Virus record (IMG/VR): IMGVR_UViG_3300041409_000508
Coordinates: 1-64,000 of that record
Direction: 5' to 3' (one strand)
Origin: a virus
Length of the DNA stretch: 64,000 nucleotides
The notes under the pieces were generated by a model that was given only the letters and a program-made list of their open reading frames with translations, was not told the origin of the DNA and did not search any database. Of this stretch, positions 48,904-55,903 are shown piece after piece. Position numbers and translations under genes: made by a program. Each line of letters begins with the position of its first letter. Positions within the stretch are counted from its first letter, which is position 1.

Positions 48904-49107
48904 ATGAGCGAGACAGAAACCACTAGCCAGCTACCCACTACCATGCGTCTGCGGTGCAACCAAGATTACATCAATGGGTGTGGTCAACTAGCTACTGTCC
49001 CTGTCACCTACACACCAATCGGCATCAACACAATATGGAAAGCCGCAGATGGTACGTGTGAGTGTGGACTACGCCTCACTCGTGTGATCACAGTTCGCAC
49101 CAGCTAA
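48904..49107 (+). CDS. Small Cys-containing accessory protein (67 aa)
   Basis: Leaderless; ATG 48904 preferred over 48886, which lies inside the promoter. Cysteines at LRCNQDYINGCG and GTCECGLR resemble a zinc-ribbon. Convergent with the HNH gene (adjacent stops). Confidence 0.65.
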   Translation: MSETETTSQLPTTMRLRCNQDYINGCGQLATVPVTYTPIGINTIWKAADGTCECGLRLTRVITVRTS

Positions 49108-49449
49108 CTACCATCTACGGCTGCCAGTCGCTAGCTGTGCTAGCGACTTGCGGCGTGCGCTGGCCAGCCCGCGCAGCAGGTTGGAATGCCGCGTGTTGCA
49201 CCCGCGGTGCGCCACTGTCAGGTTCGCCGGATCCTCCGGCGCACCACCCTGCTCTAGACCTACGATGTGGTGCACCGTGGCCGCACGGCCATGGTTAGGT
49301 GCTACCTGAGTAAGCGCGTAGTCGATCGGTCGCCGGCACAGGTAGCACGGCCTACGGTGCATCGCAGACCAGGCCAGCGTCTCCGCCTTTAGCCGCTGCC
49401 ACGTACCCGTAGTGCGACCAGGCCCAGTCTTGACCACCCGATGCTCCAT
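49108..49449 (-). CDS. HNH endonuclease (113 aa)
   Basis: Core reads RRPCYLCRRPIDYAL ... ATVHHIVGLEQGGAPEDPANLTVAHRGCNTRH: CxxC zinc site and the HNH catalytic block. Small HNH proteins encoded near terminase genes assist DNA cleavage at packaging in many phages; here it lies about 4 kb from terL, separated by the MNIO cassette, so the cassette may be an insertion. Confidence 0.8.
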   Translation of the reverse strand: MEHRVVKTGPGRTTGTWQRLKAETLAWSAMHRRPCYLCRRPIDYALTQVAPNHGRAATVHHIVGLEQGGAPEDPANLTVAHRGCNTRHSNLLRGLASARRKSLAQLATGSRRW

Positions 49450-49469
49450 TCGAGTGAACTGCTAGTTAG

Positions 49470-49500
49470 CAGTGCAGTATGAGGTAAAGTGTGCTATACT
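49470..49500 (+). promoter_or_regulatory. CAGT-box leaderless promoter, double-hexamer type, for the 49507 gene
   Basis: CAGTGCAGT (49470-49478), 6 bp, TAAAGT (49485-49490), 4 bp, TATACT (49495-49500), 6 nt before ATG. Confidence 0.8.
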
Positions 49501-49506
49501 AAGACT

Positions 49507-49749
49507 ATGAGAAAAACAATCGGACGCAACGCCACCCGCAAGATCGCTGAAGTAAGAGCCAAGAATCTTCAGTGTAATGCATATAATCTAGGCAACAGCT
49601 TCATCGCTACTGAATGCGATCCTGAGTTTGCATGGAAGCGATTTGAGACGCGTGACTACTCCCGACTCAGTGTTGATGAAAATGGTAAATATACGATAAG
49701 GGTTCACGACAATTGCTGGTATGAGCTCACTGAGAACGATGAAAATTAA
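49507..49749 (+). CDS. Small accessory protein (80 aa)
   Basis: Leaderless ATG 49507. Basic N-terminus (RKTIGRNATRKIAEVRAKN) then an aromatic, acidic second half (WKRFETRDYSRLSVDENGKYTIRV). Family unknown. Overlaps the minus-strand gene end by 4 nt. Confidence 0.65.
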   Translation: MRKTIGRNATRKIAEVRAKNLQCNAYNLGNSFIATECDPEFAWKRFETRDYSRLSVDENGKYTIRVHDNCWYELTENDEN

Positions 49750-50084
49750 ATCACTGAAGCATAGATGAAGCAGTAAGCTTTCGCCAGCTTCGACCAGCCC
49801 GTGGACGACAGTGACGGCACTGTCCGATCATCGACGTACTCAGACAGCTTAGCCTCACCGACGCCAAGCTCAGCAGCGAACGTACGGCGCACGTAGCTAG
49901 CCAGACCTGCTGAACCACCTATCGAGCGCATGCGAACTGCCAGCACGTCACGGATGAGATCGCCAGTCTCTCCTAGCAGTGACAAACCAGCGATCTCACC
50001 TGGCGGCACACGACCGTACGAGCCTCGCAGCACCAGCCACGTACCAGCTGTGTCGCCGTAGAGCACTTGCCACTGATCAGACAA
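49746..50084 (-). CDS. Hypothetical protein (112 aa), TTG start
   Basis: TTG at 50084 follows GGAG on the minus strand; no ATG or GTG is in frame nearby. Reads as a helical protein with LGETGDLIRDVLAVRMRSIGG and RRTFAAELGVGEAKLSEYVDDRTVPS, the latter resembling a helix-turn-helix. Its 5' end DNA is repeated at about 50527-50555 (see duplication finding). Confidence 0.6.
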   Translation of the reverse strand: MSDQWQVLYGDTAGTWLVLRGSYGRVPPGEIAGLSLLGETGDLIRDVLAVRMRSIGGSAGLASYVRRTFAAELGVGEAKLSEYVDDRTVPSLSSTGWSKLAKAYCFIYASVI

Positions 50085-50116
50085 CAGTACTCCATTCAGG
50101 TGACATCGGAAGTTGA

Positions 50117-50147
50117 CAGTGTAGTATGAGGTAGAGTGTGATAGACT
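50117..50147 (+). promoter_or_regulatory. CAGT-box promoter, double-hexamer type
   Basis: CAGTGTAGT (50117-50125), 6 bp, TAGAGT (50132-50137), 4 bp, TAGACT (50142-50147); the gene has a leader with AAGGAG before ATG 50178. Confidence 0.75.
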
Positions 50148-50177
50148 AGTGTTAACACCGAAGCCAAGGAGATCAAA

Positions 50178-50384
50178 ATGAGCGAGAACTTCACCACCGG
50201 AAGCGTCGAAGACTTCGACTTCGGTTACTCAGCAGAAGAGTACGACACCAAAGACTCCCGATACACTGTCACCGCTCTCGAACTCATCAATCCGCAACTT
50301 CGTTACGAATGCCCAGAAGTCAACTGCACCCGACGTTTCGCCGCTGGCTACTCCATCGACTGTCACATCAGAGACGACCACTAA
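50178..50384 (+). CDS. Accessory protein with shared N-terminal tag and C2H2-like end (68 aa)
   Basis: Starts MSEN, then GSVEDFDFGYSAEEYD, nearly identical to the 50596 protein. The C-terminal half reads YECPEVNCTRRFAAGYSIDCHIRDDH, a C2H2 zinc-finger-like pattern. A terminator follows. Confidence 0.7.
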   Translation: MSENFTTGSVEDFDFGYSAEEYDTKDSRYTVTALELINPQLRYECPEVNCTRRFAAGYSIDCHIRDDH

Positions 50385-50396
50385 TTTTTACTACAG

Positions 50397-50430
50397 CCCC
50401 CTGACCTGATCCTAGGTTGGGGGTTGTTTG
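50397..50430 (+). terminator. Terminator after the 50178 gene
   Basis: CCCCC (50397-50401) pairs with GGGGG (50419-50423), with ACCT/AGGT inside, followed by TTGTTTG. Similar core to the hairpin near 51124-51153. Confidence 0.6.
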
Positions 50431-50445
50431 CGTGATCACGAGATA

Positions 50446-50518
50446 GCATAAAGATCTTACGCCATACAGCTGTGGTTGAACGTTCACCCACATAGCATAA
50501 AGATCTACAGGCCGCCAG
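50446..50518 (+). repeat. Two copies of GCATAAAGATCT motif
   Basis: GCATAAAGATCT at 50446-50457 and 50495-50506; the second continues ACAGGCCGCCAG. A third copy lies at 51175-51198. Each is found a short way downstream of a G-rich terminator. The surrounding 50431-50558 stretch holds no gene. Confidence 0.6.
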
Positions 50519-50558
50519 CTGCCATTGATCAGACAACAGTACTCCATTCGAGTGGTGA

Positions 50559-50589
50559 TAGTGCAGTATGAGGTAAAGTGTGCTACACT
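50559..50589 (+). promoter_or_regulatory. CAGT-box leaderless promoter, double-hexamer type, for the 50596 gene
   Basis: TAGTGCAGT (50559-50567), 6 bp, TAAAGT (50574-50579), 4 bp, TACACT (50584-50589), 6 nt before ATG. Confidence 0.8.
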
Positions 50590-50595
50590 AAGACT

Positions 50596-50961
50596 ATGAG
50601 CGAAAACGCAAACATCGGAAGCGTCGAAGACTTCGACTTCGGTTACTCAGCAGAAGAGTATGACAAAGGCGAAATCCGCACTGCAGATGTCATCACCGAA
50701 GCAAAACGCAACGTTGCTCGCAGGATCGAAACTCTTGAAAACGACTTCGATGTCCCGATGTGCGCCAATGACATGATCATCGCACTTCGCACGATCAGTT
50801 TCTGGGCCAAAGATGAAACCACCGTCATCGCATCAATCACCGATGCTCGGTTTTCTTACCTAGCCAGTGCTGCACTAGATGGCCTAGACAGTACTGCAGA
50901 TGTCTTCGACATTGCAGAGATCAAAGATCTGTCAGCTACCACAGTCTCGCTGAGCTGGTGA
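50596..50961 (+). CDS. Accessory protein with shared N-terminal tag (121 aa)
   Basis: The start carries GSVEDFDFGYSAEEYD as in 50178-50384. After that the protein differs and is helical (EAKRNVARRIETLENDF, MIIALRTISFWAKDE, ARFSYLASAALDGL). ATG 50596 is the leaderless start. Function unknown; the common tag may be a targeting or binding module. Confidence 0.7.
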   Translation: MSENANIGSVEDFDFGYSAEEYDKGEIRTADVITEAKRNVARRIETLENDFDVPMCANDMIIALRTISFWAKDETTVIASITDARFSYLASAALDGLDSTADVFDIAEIKDLSATTVSLSW

Positions 50962-51134
50962 GTGAAGTAGTAGATCCCCCGGTGAAACCGGGGGATCGGG
51001 TGTGCGCCTACGGGCGCACTGGCCGCATTATCAAACTCAAAACAAAGTGGAAGCAAGCCGGCGCAGATGTGATCTTCGACGGCAAACAATTCACCGAATG
51101 GTACCCACTCGATGCCTTAGAGTCCCTGGCCTGA
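50958..51134 (+). CDS. Small basic beta-strand protein (58 aa)
   Basis: GTG overlaps the preceding TGA. Reads PVKPGDRVCAYGRTGRIIKLKTKWKQAGADVIFDGKQFTEWYPLDAL, a small SH3/KOW-like beta-barrel pattern seen in phage proteins that bind nucleic acid. Co-translated with the 50596 gene. Confidence 0.65.
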   Translation: MSEVVDPPVKPGDRVCAYGRTGRIIKLKTKWKQAGADVIFDGKQFTEWYPLDALESLA

Positions 51135-51153
51135 ACCTAGGTTGGGGGTTGTC
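51124..51153 (+). terminator. Possible terminator after the 50958 gene
   Basis: CCC...AACCTAGGTT...GGGGGTTGT. The palindromic AACCTAGGTT and G-rich arm echo the 50397-50430 hairpin, but the stem is weaker. Confidence 0.4.
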
Positions 51154-51174
51154 TGCGTAAGCTTTCACGCGATT

Positions 51175-51198
51175 GCATAAAGATCTACAAGCCGCCAG
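51175..51198 (+). repeat. Third copy of GCATAAAGATCT motif
   Basis: GCATAAAGATCT followed by ACAAGCCGCCAG, matching the 50495 copy over 24 nt with one change. It lies between the weak terminator and the helicase promoter. Confidence 0.6.
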
Positions 51199-51239
51199 GA
51201 TCTAAGATCAACTTAAGATTTTACTAAGGACATAATTGG

Positions 51240-51270
51240 TAGTGCAGTATCGAGTAGTATGTAGTAGACT
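51240..51270 (+). promoter_or_regulatory. CAGT-box leaderless promoter, double-hexamer type, for the helicase gene
   Basis: TAGTGCAGT (51240-51248), 6 bp, TAGTAT (51255-51260), 4 bp, TAGACT (51265-51270), 6 nt before ATG 51277. Confidence 0.8.
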
Positions 51271-51276
51271 TCAGAT

Positions 51277-52485
51277 ATGCGCCAGCTGCGAGACTACCAA
51301 GAATCAGCAGTAAACAAGATCCGTACCGAGTGGTCACGCGGGATTGTCCGCACCGTCATCGTTCATGCAACTGGACTTGGCAAGACTTCGATCATCGCGA
51401 AGCTGGCCACAGACGAAGCCACCGCTGGTGGGCGAGTGTTACTCCTGGCCCACCGCAGTGAACCACTGGATCAGATGACCGACTGCTGCCAAGAGACTGA
51501 CCCGACTATCTCAGTCGGTCGTGTCCAGGCAGAACGTAACGAGGTCGATCACCGGATCATCGTCGCCTCAGTGCAGACCTTGTGCCACGACAATCGGATG
51601 GCTCAGCTACACAAGCCAACGATGGTGATCATCGACGAAGCACACCACGGCATGGCAGCGAGCTATATCAAGATCTTAGGTTGGGCCGGCAGCTTCGAGA
51701 CCACCCGCACACTTGGTGTGACCGCGACGCTGGTTCGTGGTGACGGCCGTGGCTTCGGTGAGCTGTTCCAATCCGTAGCCGACTCCAAGGGTATCGACTG
51801 GGCGGTGCGTCACCGCTGGCTGGTACCGCCCCGTGGCAAGGCAGTCCTGCTACGCAACCTCGATCTCGCTGAGATGACCGTGCGCCACGGTGACTACGCA
51901 GACTCGGAACTCGGACCGGTCATCGACGCTGGCAGCGAGGCCATCGTCAAAGCCTGGCAGAACAACGCAGGCGACCGGATCACCGTCGCCTTTACCCCTA
52001 CCATCGCCAGCGCTTGCGCCCTGCGCAATGGCTTCCTGGCTCAGGGAGTGCCTGCTGAGGTTGTTATCGGATCGACGCCACGTGATGACCGCAAAGCCGT
52101 CTACGCTCGCCTAGCAGCCGGTCATACCCGCGTGCTGGTATCCGTGATGGTCACGACCGAAGCATGGGATTGCCCGCCCGTGTCCTGTGTGCTGATGGCT
52201 CGACCCACCGCTCTGCCTGGCTTGTATCAGCAAATGATGGGACGTGGCCTGAGGCTGGCTGACGGTAAGACCGACTGCCTGGTGCTCGACGTGGTCGGAG
52301 TAAACGAGCGGCTGGGTCTAGCCGCGAAGTCATCGCGAGGACAGAAGCTCGTCACACTGGTCAACATGGTTCCCAGCGCACTCTACGACGACTCCGAGAT
52401 CAGGCCACGCAGACGTCGTACTACCGCAGTACGACCACGCATCGTGCAGCGCGTACGCGACTGGCTGTTCAGTCGAGGATATTGA
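51277..52485 (+). CDS. Superfamily 2 DEAD/DEAH-box helicase (402 aa)
   Basis: Q-like opening (QLRDYQESAVNKI), Walker A at 31-38 (ATGLGKTS), DEAH at 120-123, motif III TAT (GVTATLVRGDGRG), and motif VI QMMGRGLR in the second RecA domain. SSL2/RadD-like helicases of this size unwind DNA in repair, recombination or replication start. It stands alone among small accessory genes on the plus strand, away from the replication genes. Confidence 0.85.
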   Translation: MRQLRDYQESAVNKIRTEWSRGIVRTVIVHATGLGKTSIIAKLATDEATAGGRVLLLAHRSEPLDQMTDCCQETDPTISVGRVQAERNEVDHRIIVASVQTLCHDNRMAQLHKPTMVIIDEAHHGMAASYIKILGWAGSFETTRTLGVTATLVRGDGRGFGELFQSVADSKGIDWAVRHRWLVPPRGKAVLLRNLDLAEMTVRHGDYADSELGPVIDAGSEAIVKAWQNNAGDRITVAFTPTIASACALRNGFLAQGVPAEVVIGSTPRDDRKAVYARLAAGHTRVLVSVMVTTEAWDCPPVSCVLMARPTALPGLYQQMMGRGLRLADGKTDCLVLDVVGVNERLGLAAKSSRGQKLVTLVNMVPSALYDDSEIRPRRRRTTAVRPRIVQRVRDWLFSRGY

Positions 52486-52516
52486 CAGTGCAGTGTGGTG
52501 GAGAGTGTAGTAGACT
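52486..52516 (+). promoter_or_regulatory. CAGT-box leaderless promoter, double-hexamer type, for the 52523 gene
   Basis: CAGTGCAGT (52486-52494), 6 bp, GAGAGT (degenerate first hexamer), 4 bp, TAGACT (52511-52516), 6 nt before ATG. The box overlaps the helicase stop. Confidence 0.8.
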
Positions 52517-52522
52517 TCAGGA

Positions 52523-52741
52523 ATGCAAGACTTCATGGATCACTGGTTAATCACAGTCTGGCATGCGTTCTCACTGTGGATGGATCGACCTTCGTCATGG
52601 GTGATATTATTCGGCTCCTTGATAGCGTTATGCCTACTCATGTGGTTCATCACCACACGCAAACTCTGGCACAACAAATTTCACCAATACCGCACAGTCG
52701 CAGACTGCTCAGTATGCTGGCGCTTGAAGTATCCTCGTTGA
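52523..52741 (+). CDS. Small single-span membrane protein (72 aa)
   Basis: Leaderless. Aromatic N-terminus, a hydrophobic helix (SSWVILFGSLIALCLLMWFI), and a basic tail with CSVCW. Probably membrane-anchored with a CxxC site on one side. Confidence 0.6.
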   Translation: MQDFMDHWLITVWHAFSLWMDRPSSWVILFGSLIALCLLMWFITTRKLWHNKFHQYRTVADCSVCWRLKYPR

Positions 52742-52752
52742 TAGAAAGGATC

Positions 52753-52923
52753 ATGAACGTGCACAACAACTCAGAAGTAATTCACGAGCTACTCATCGAA
52801 CATATCGGTGATAAATACTACGTCTCCTGCTCATGTCCAGCAGGACGTAAACCAGTAAAATTCTATCAATGGAAAAATGCTCAGAACTTCGGTGACGCAC
52901 ACATGGCGTGGCACAATAAGTAA
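52753..52923 (+). CDS. Small Cys-containing accessory protein (56 aa)
   Basis: AAGGA precedes ATG 52753. Reads YYVSCSCPAGRKPVKFYQWKNAQNFGDAHMAWH with CxC and two His at the end, a probable metal site. Second gene of the 52523 unit. Confidence 0.6.
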   Translation: MNVHNNSEVIHELLIEHIGDKYYVSCSCPAGRKPVKFYQWKNAQNFGDAHMAWHNK

Positions 52924-52931
52924 CTGAAAGT

Positions 52932-53354
52932 CTAGTTGTGGTACCAGTTCTGGAAGTTACCACCATTGCAAGGAAGAGTATAGACGCTGTTAGCCGTGTT
53001 CGAGTCAAGACAACGACCAGTAGCCACATCCACTACACGATGTGCAGAACGCTCTACTCGCCACTTCTGAAAGTTGCCGCCATTACAGGGCAGTGTGTAG
53101 ACGTTGCCATTGGTGTTCGAGTCGAGGCAGAACAGTGTGGAGACATCCCGCACTGTAGTGGTCGTACCAGAGCTAATCCAGTTCTGGAAATTGCCGCCGT
53201 TGCAGCCGATCGCGTACACATTGCCTGACGTGTTCGAGTCCAGGCAGTGCAGGGTCGCTACATCACGAAACGTCGACGTAGCCGCCGAAGCGCTAGGCGC
53301 AAATAGCAGTAGCGAGACAATGCTGAACAAAGCAATCAGAACATTACGAAACAC
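52932..53354 (-). CDS. Secreted beta-trefoil (ricin-B-like) lectin (140 aa)
   Basis: Residues 1-24 form a clear signal peptide ending SASA. The mature part consists of three near-identical repeats with CLDSNTxGNVYxLPCNGGNFQxW, the QxW signature of ricin-B/CBM13 trefoil domains, each with a Cys pair. One complete trefoil with no attached enzyme. Such lectins bind sugars outside the cell. Transcribed against its neighbours. Confidence 0.85.
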   Translation of the reverse strand: MFRNVLIALFSIVSLLLFAPSASAATSTFRDVATLHCLDSNTSGNVYAIGCNGGNFQNWISSGTTTTVRDVSTLFCLDSNTNGNVYTLPCNGGNFQKWRVERSAHRVVDVATGRCLDSNTANSVYTLPCNGGNFQNWYHN

Positions 53355-53392
53355 AGAGATCTCCCCAGATCAGTAGCCCATTAGAGTGATGA

Positions 53393-53423
53393 CAGTGCAG
53401 TATCAAGTAGAGTGTGGTAAGCT
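53393..53423 (+). promoter_or_regulatory. CAGT-box promoter, double-hexamer type
   Basis: CAGTGCAGT (53393-53401), 6 bp, TAGAGT (53408-53413), 4 bp, TAAGCT (53418-53423); leader with GAGGAG before ATG 53461. Confidence 0.75.
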
Positions 53424-53460
53424 TCAGATAACAAAGAAAACAAACCGAGGAGTCAGCACC

Positions 53461-53856
53461 ATGGGTGATCGTGCCAACATCTACCTTCAGACGCCAAGCA
53501 ACGATGAGAAGCCAGCAGGCATCTATCTCTACACTCACTGGTCTGGCTATCGCTGGCCTGAAGCACTACGCGAAGCTCTTGTCTTTGGAAAATCACATTG
53601 GAACGACCCTGAATACCTTGGACGCATCATTGCATCTCAAGTATTCTCTGACATTCACAACGAGACCACAGGTGGCGGTTTATCACTCCGCATCGGAGAC
53701 AATAGCTATCCGATCATTGTCTGTGACATTGAAGCCCAAGAAGTGTCATTCGCAGAAGCCGGATCAGAAGCTGACGACAGTCTACGAAAGCATCACATAT
53801 CATTTACCGAATACGTCGATCAGGAAAGAGCAGACTATCCGTCTGACATGAAATAA
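53461..53856 (+). CDS. Phage accessory protein of a known small family (131 aa)
   Basis: Starts MGDRANIYLQ and has GIYLYTHWSGYRWPEALREAL, a pattern recurring in actinobacterial and other phage genomes (function unknown). GAGGAG leader supports the start, in preference to the upstream in-frame ATG at 53386. The C-terminal half is acidic with a DIEAQEVSFAE segment. Confidence 0.75.
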   Translation: MGDRANIYLQTPSNDEKPAGIYLYTHWSGYRWPEALREALVFGKSHWNDPEYLGRIIASQVFSDIHNETTGGGLSLRIGDNSYPIIVCDIEAQEVSFAEAGSEADDSLRKHHISFTEYVDQERADYPSDMK

Positions 53857-53864
53857 ACCACAGC

Positions 53865-53899
53865 AACCCTCGATTTGATTCTAGATCGAGGGTTGTTTC
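53865..53899 (+). terminator. Terminator after the 53461 gene
   Basis: Ten-bp perfect stem (AACCCTCGAT at 53865-53874 with ATCGAGGGTT at 53885-53894) followed by GTTTC. Confidence 0.8.
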
Positions 53900-53963
53900 A
53901 CGTCCTGAGTGCGGAGACACGGGTAGTGCGAACCCGTACCGTAACGGATCGCTAACAACTTTG

Positions 53964-54593
53964 TCACTGTGGACCTTCAAGTTTGGCCGATGATCCTTCG
54001 AGGATCTTGCACAGCAGCGGCCACAGACTCGCGCCCCACGCGGCGGGGCAGCGCCTGCAGTAGACCGTCATCTGGGATTTGTCCAGGTAGAGGGCACTAC
54101 GCTGGACCCGCTCGCCCATCGTCGGATCCCAGACCATCGCGGTTCGCTGTGAGCAACTCGGGCACGGCTGAGCACGTGTCTCGACGGTCTGCGGGTCTGG
54201 CGTGAGGATGCCGTCCGCACGCTGGACCCACTTCCTAGCATCCTCGATCGCTGCTTCGAGGTAGTACGGCGCTCCCACCGACCAACGCGGCCCGTAGGCC
54301 GTCCAGGCCCTGATCCGCCAGCTACGCGTCTGATCCAGCCGGCCGCGGTAGCCGGACTGCCGTAGCGCTGCCGAGGTCACCAGATCGATCTCAGCCAGCA
54401 GTGCCATCACGTCGAGGTGTGCCGGTGCCCGATAGACGCTGCCGGTGCCGGTGACCCCGCTGGACGGCTCGATGGCCTGCTCCAGCTGGTCAAGCCGGGA
54501 CGGGACTGTCGTTGAGAGTTGATCATTAACTTTGACCAGGCGCGGGTTCAGCAGCGCGTCGACCGCGGCGTACAGATCATCTACTGCGGCCAT
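53964..54593 (-). CDS. Phage zinc-ribbon protein (209 aa)
   Basis: Helical N-terminal 130 residues (ending in YLEAAIEDARKWVQRADGIL) and a C-terminal zinc-ribbon with PCPSCSQRTAMVW ... YCRRCPAAW. This arrangement is common in actinophages in the DNA-metabolism half of the genome; possible DNA-binding role. Confidence 0.7.
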   Translation of the reverse strand: MAAVDDLYAAVDALLNPRLVKVNDQLSTTVPSRLDQLEQAIEPSSGVTGTGSVYRAPAHLDVMALLAEIDLVTSAALRQSGYRGRLDQTRSWRIRAWTAYGPRWSVGAPYYLEAAIEDARKWVQRADGILTPDPQTVETRAQPCPSCSQRTAMVWDPTMGERVQRSALYLDKSQMTVYCRRCPAAWGASLWPLLCKILEGSSAKLEGPQ

Positions 54594-54627
54594 CGATGAC
54601 TAGACGCACCAGTATGGTCACAGGTTG

Positions 54628-54882
54628 CTACCCGTACAGCCTAACTTTTTCTTCGTCAGTAAGAACTGGGCCGCGCCACATTCCATCTCGGAAGTATGCC
54701 GCCCGTTGGCCTTGATACATCATCTCCGCTGGATCAAGACAGGCGCCGTGCTCACCGAATGCGTATCGATGTTTGTCGAACAGACCTACTCCACTGAATG
54801 TGCGGTGACACGCACTACAGTGAGCCGCACCTAGAGCGGTCCATTGCCGGCCACACTCACTGTGGACGATCATCTCGGCCAA
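54628..54882 (-). CDS. FDXHR-type zinc-binding protein (84 aa)
   Basis: Contains HCSACHRTFSGVGLFDKHR...GACLDP, the signature of the FDXHR family found in actinophages, with C2H2-like ligands. Short spacing to the membrane-protein gene upstream (13-nt overlap). Likely binds nucleic acid or protein; role unknown. Confidence 0.75.
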   Translation of the reverse strand: MAEMIVHSECGRQWTALGAAHCSACHRTFSGVGLFDKHRYAFGEHGACLDPAEMMYQGQRAAYFRDGMWRGPVLTDEEKVRLYG

Positions 54883-55103
54883 CTCCTATACATCAGTGCG
54901 GCCACTCCCATCAGAATCACTAGATTAATTCCATCTAACACTAATGAAGCCATCGACCATGGAATGAACACAGTCGCCAGGTAAATGATCGTCGCCAACG
55001 ACAGCAGAACGATGATCGGTATCTGCCGACGATTATCCAGTCGCCTGGCGACCTGTGCTCTCACCAACGCATCATAAAGCTCTCGGTCAGCTTTCACGAT
55101 CAC
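54870..55103 (-). CDS. Two-span membrane protein (77 aa)
   Basis: GTG at 55103 is preferred because AGAGGT lies 4 nt upstream on the minus strand. N-terminal cytoplasmic helix (DRELYDALVRAQVARRLDNRRQ), then two hydrophobic segments (IPIIVLLSLATIIYLATVFI; LVILMGVAALMY). Confidence 0.6.
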   Translation of the reverse strand: MIVKADRELYDALVRAQVARRLDNRRQIPIIVLLSLATIIYLATVFIPWSMASLVLDGINLVILMGVAALMYRSWPR

Positions 55104-55281
55104 TACACCTCTTACAGCGAGGTTGATACACCGCAGCAGCGATCCCGTCAGCACCTAATGGCCGTCCACATGCTGTTTTCATATATTGTTTACCTCGAAC
55201 AGTAAACTCGGTCTTATCAATTATTCGATGCGCAAGAGTATGATTAGTTCTACTAAGCCACCATTTATCGTCAGCTTTCAT
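55087..55281 (-). CDS. Small Cys-containing protein (64 aa)
   Basis: Begins KADDKWWLSRTNHTLAHRI and has ACGRPL and RCKRCS, suggesting a zinc site. Start 55281 is used because it follows the preceding stop directly; a longer start at 55320 is possible. Confidence 0.55.
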   Translation of the reverse strand: MKADDKWWLSRTNHTLAHRIIDKTEFTVRGKQYMKTACGRPLGADGIAAAVYQPRCKRCSDRES

Positions 55282-55283
55282 GA

Positions 55284-55631
55284 CTAACCAGCGTAACCAT
55301 AACTGCCGCCAGTCTGCCAAGGACGCTTATCTCTGTCGTAAGACTCTGTCATTTCTTTGAACGCCAGCACAGCTTTCAAATCGATACGAGTTCTGCCGAC
55401 CACATTATAAGAACCGGGAAGACCATATCCAGGAGGAGGGTTCTTCTTGTTCTTCTTACGGTAATTCTCGTACTTTTTACGCTGGTAGCTGATGCCCGAC
55501 ACCGACATATCCAATATCTCAGCGGCCTGTTCACGCGTCAGTTTCTGCGGATAACGTTTCCGTCCCACCACGGTGTATTCGGACAACTGGACAGGATCTA
55601 CGGGTTTGGTCTCTACAGGTTCGTTCGTCAT
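55284..55631 (-). CDS. Helix-turn-helix protein, excisionase/MerR-like (115 aa)
   Basis: The HTH reads LTREQAAEILDMSVSGISYQRKKYENYRKK, followed by a Gly/Pro linker, then VVGRTRIDLKAVLAFKEM, like wing and recognition strand of an excisionase-type winged helix. ATG at 55631 (MTNEPVETKP) is preferred; the frame is open to 55673. Probable regulator or DNA-architecture protein. Confidence 0.65.
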   Translation of the reverse strand: MTNEPVETKPVDPVQLSEYTVVGRKRYPQKLTREQAAEILDMSVSGISYQRKKYENYRKKNKKNPPPGYGLPGSYNVVGRTRIDLKAVLAFKEMTESYDRDKRPWQTGGSYGYAG

Positions 55632-55697
55632 GAGCAGCATCCTATCACAGGCTGCACTACCAAAGCTACCCATGAGTAAGCGAGCGAAGCCCAGGAG

Positions 55698-55740
55698 CCG
55701 GGAGCGCTCAGCCTAAGCCGTGGGAACCGAGCGCTCCCGG
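55698..55740. repeat. Perfect 12-bp inverted repeat in GC-rich gap
   Basis: Arms 55698-55709 and 55729-55740 are exact reverse complements with a 19-nt loop. The surrounding 55632-55903 gap is GC-rich with a further possible pairing (CTCGA with TCGAG) and shows no convincing gene. Could be a terminator without T-run, a protein site or an RNA. Confidence 0.6.
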
Positions 55741-55903
55741 ACTGTGCTCGATGCCGGAGGTTGCGTCGAGCGAGGGGCGATCAGCAGTCCGCTGGGGCAA
55801 CCAAGCGGCTGCGAGGCTCAGGCTAACCGAGTGACGGGGTCTCGTCGCGAGGGCTGGACGGGTGAGACGGGGTTTGCTCGCCCTCCAGCGGCGCTGAGAG
55901 CCT

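Noticed and set aside
50117-50147. Standard TTGACA -35 for the CAGT promoters
   Set aside because: TTGACA precedes the box in three sites, but its distance to the hexamers would be 13 or 23 bp, too far from 17; the box itself is the conserved part.
50397-51198. CRISPR-like array suggested by repeated terminator and GCATAAAGATCT elements
   Set aside because: Only two or three copies at unequal spacing, no uniform spacers and no cas genes.
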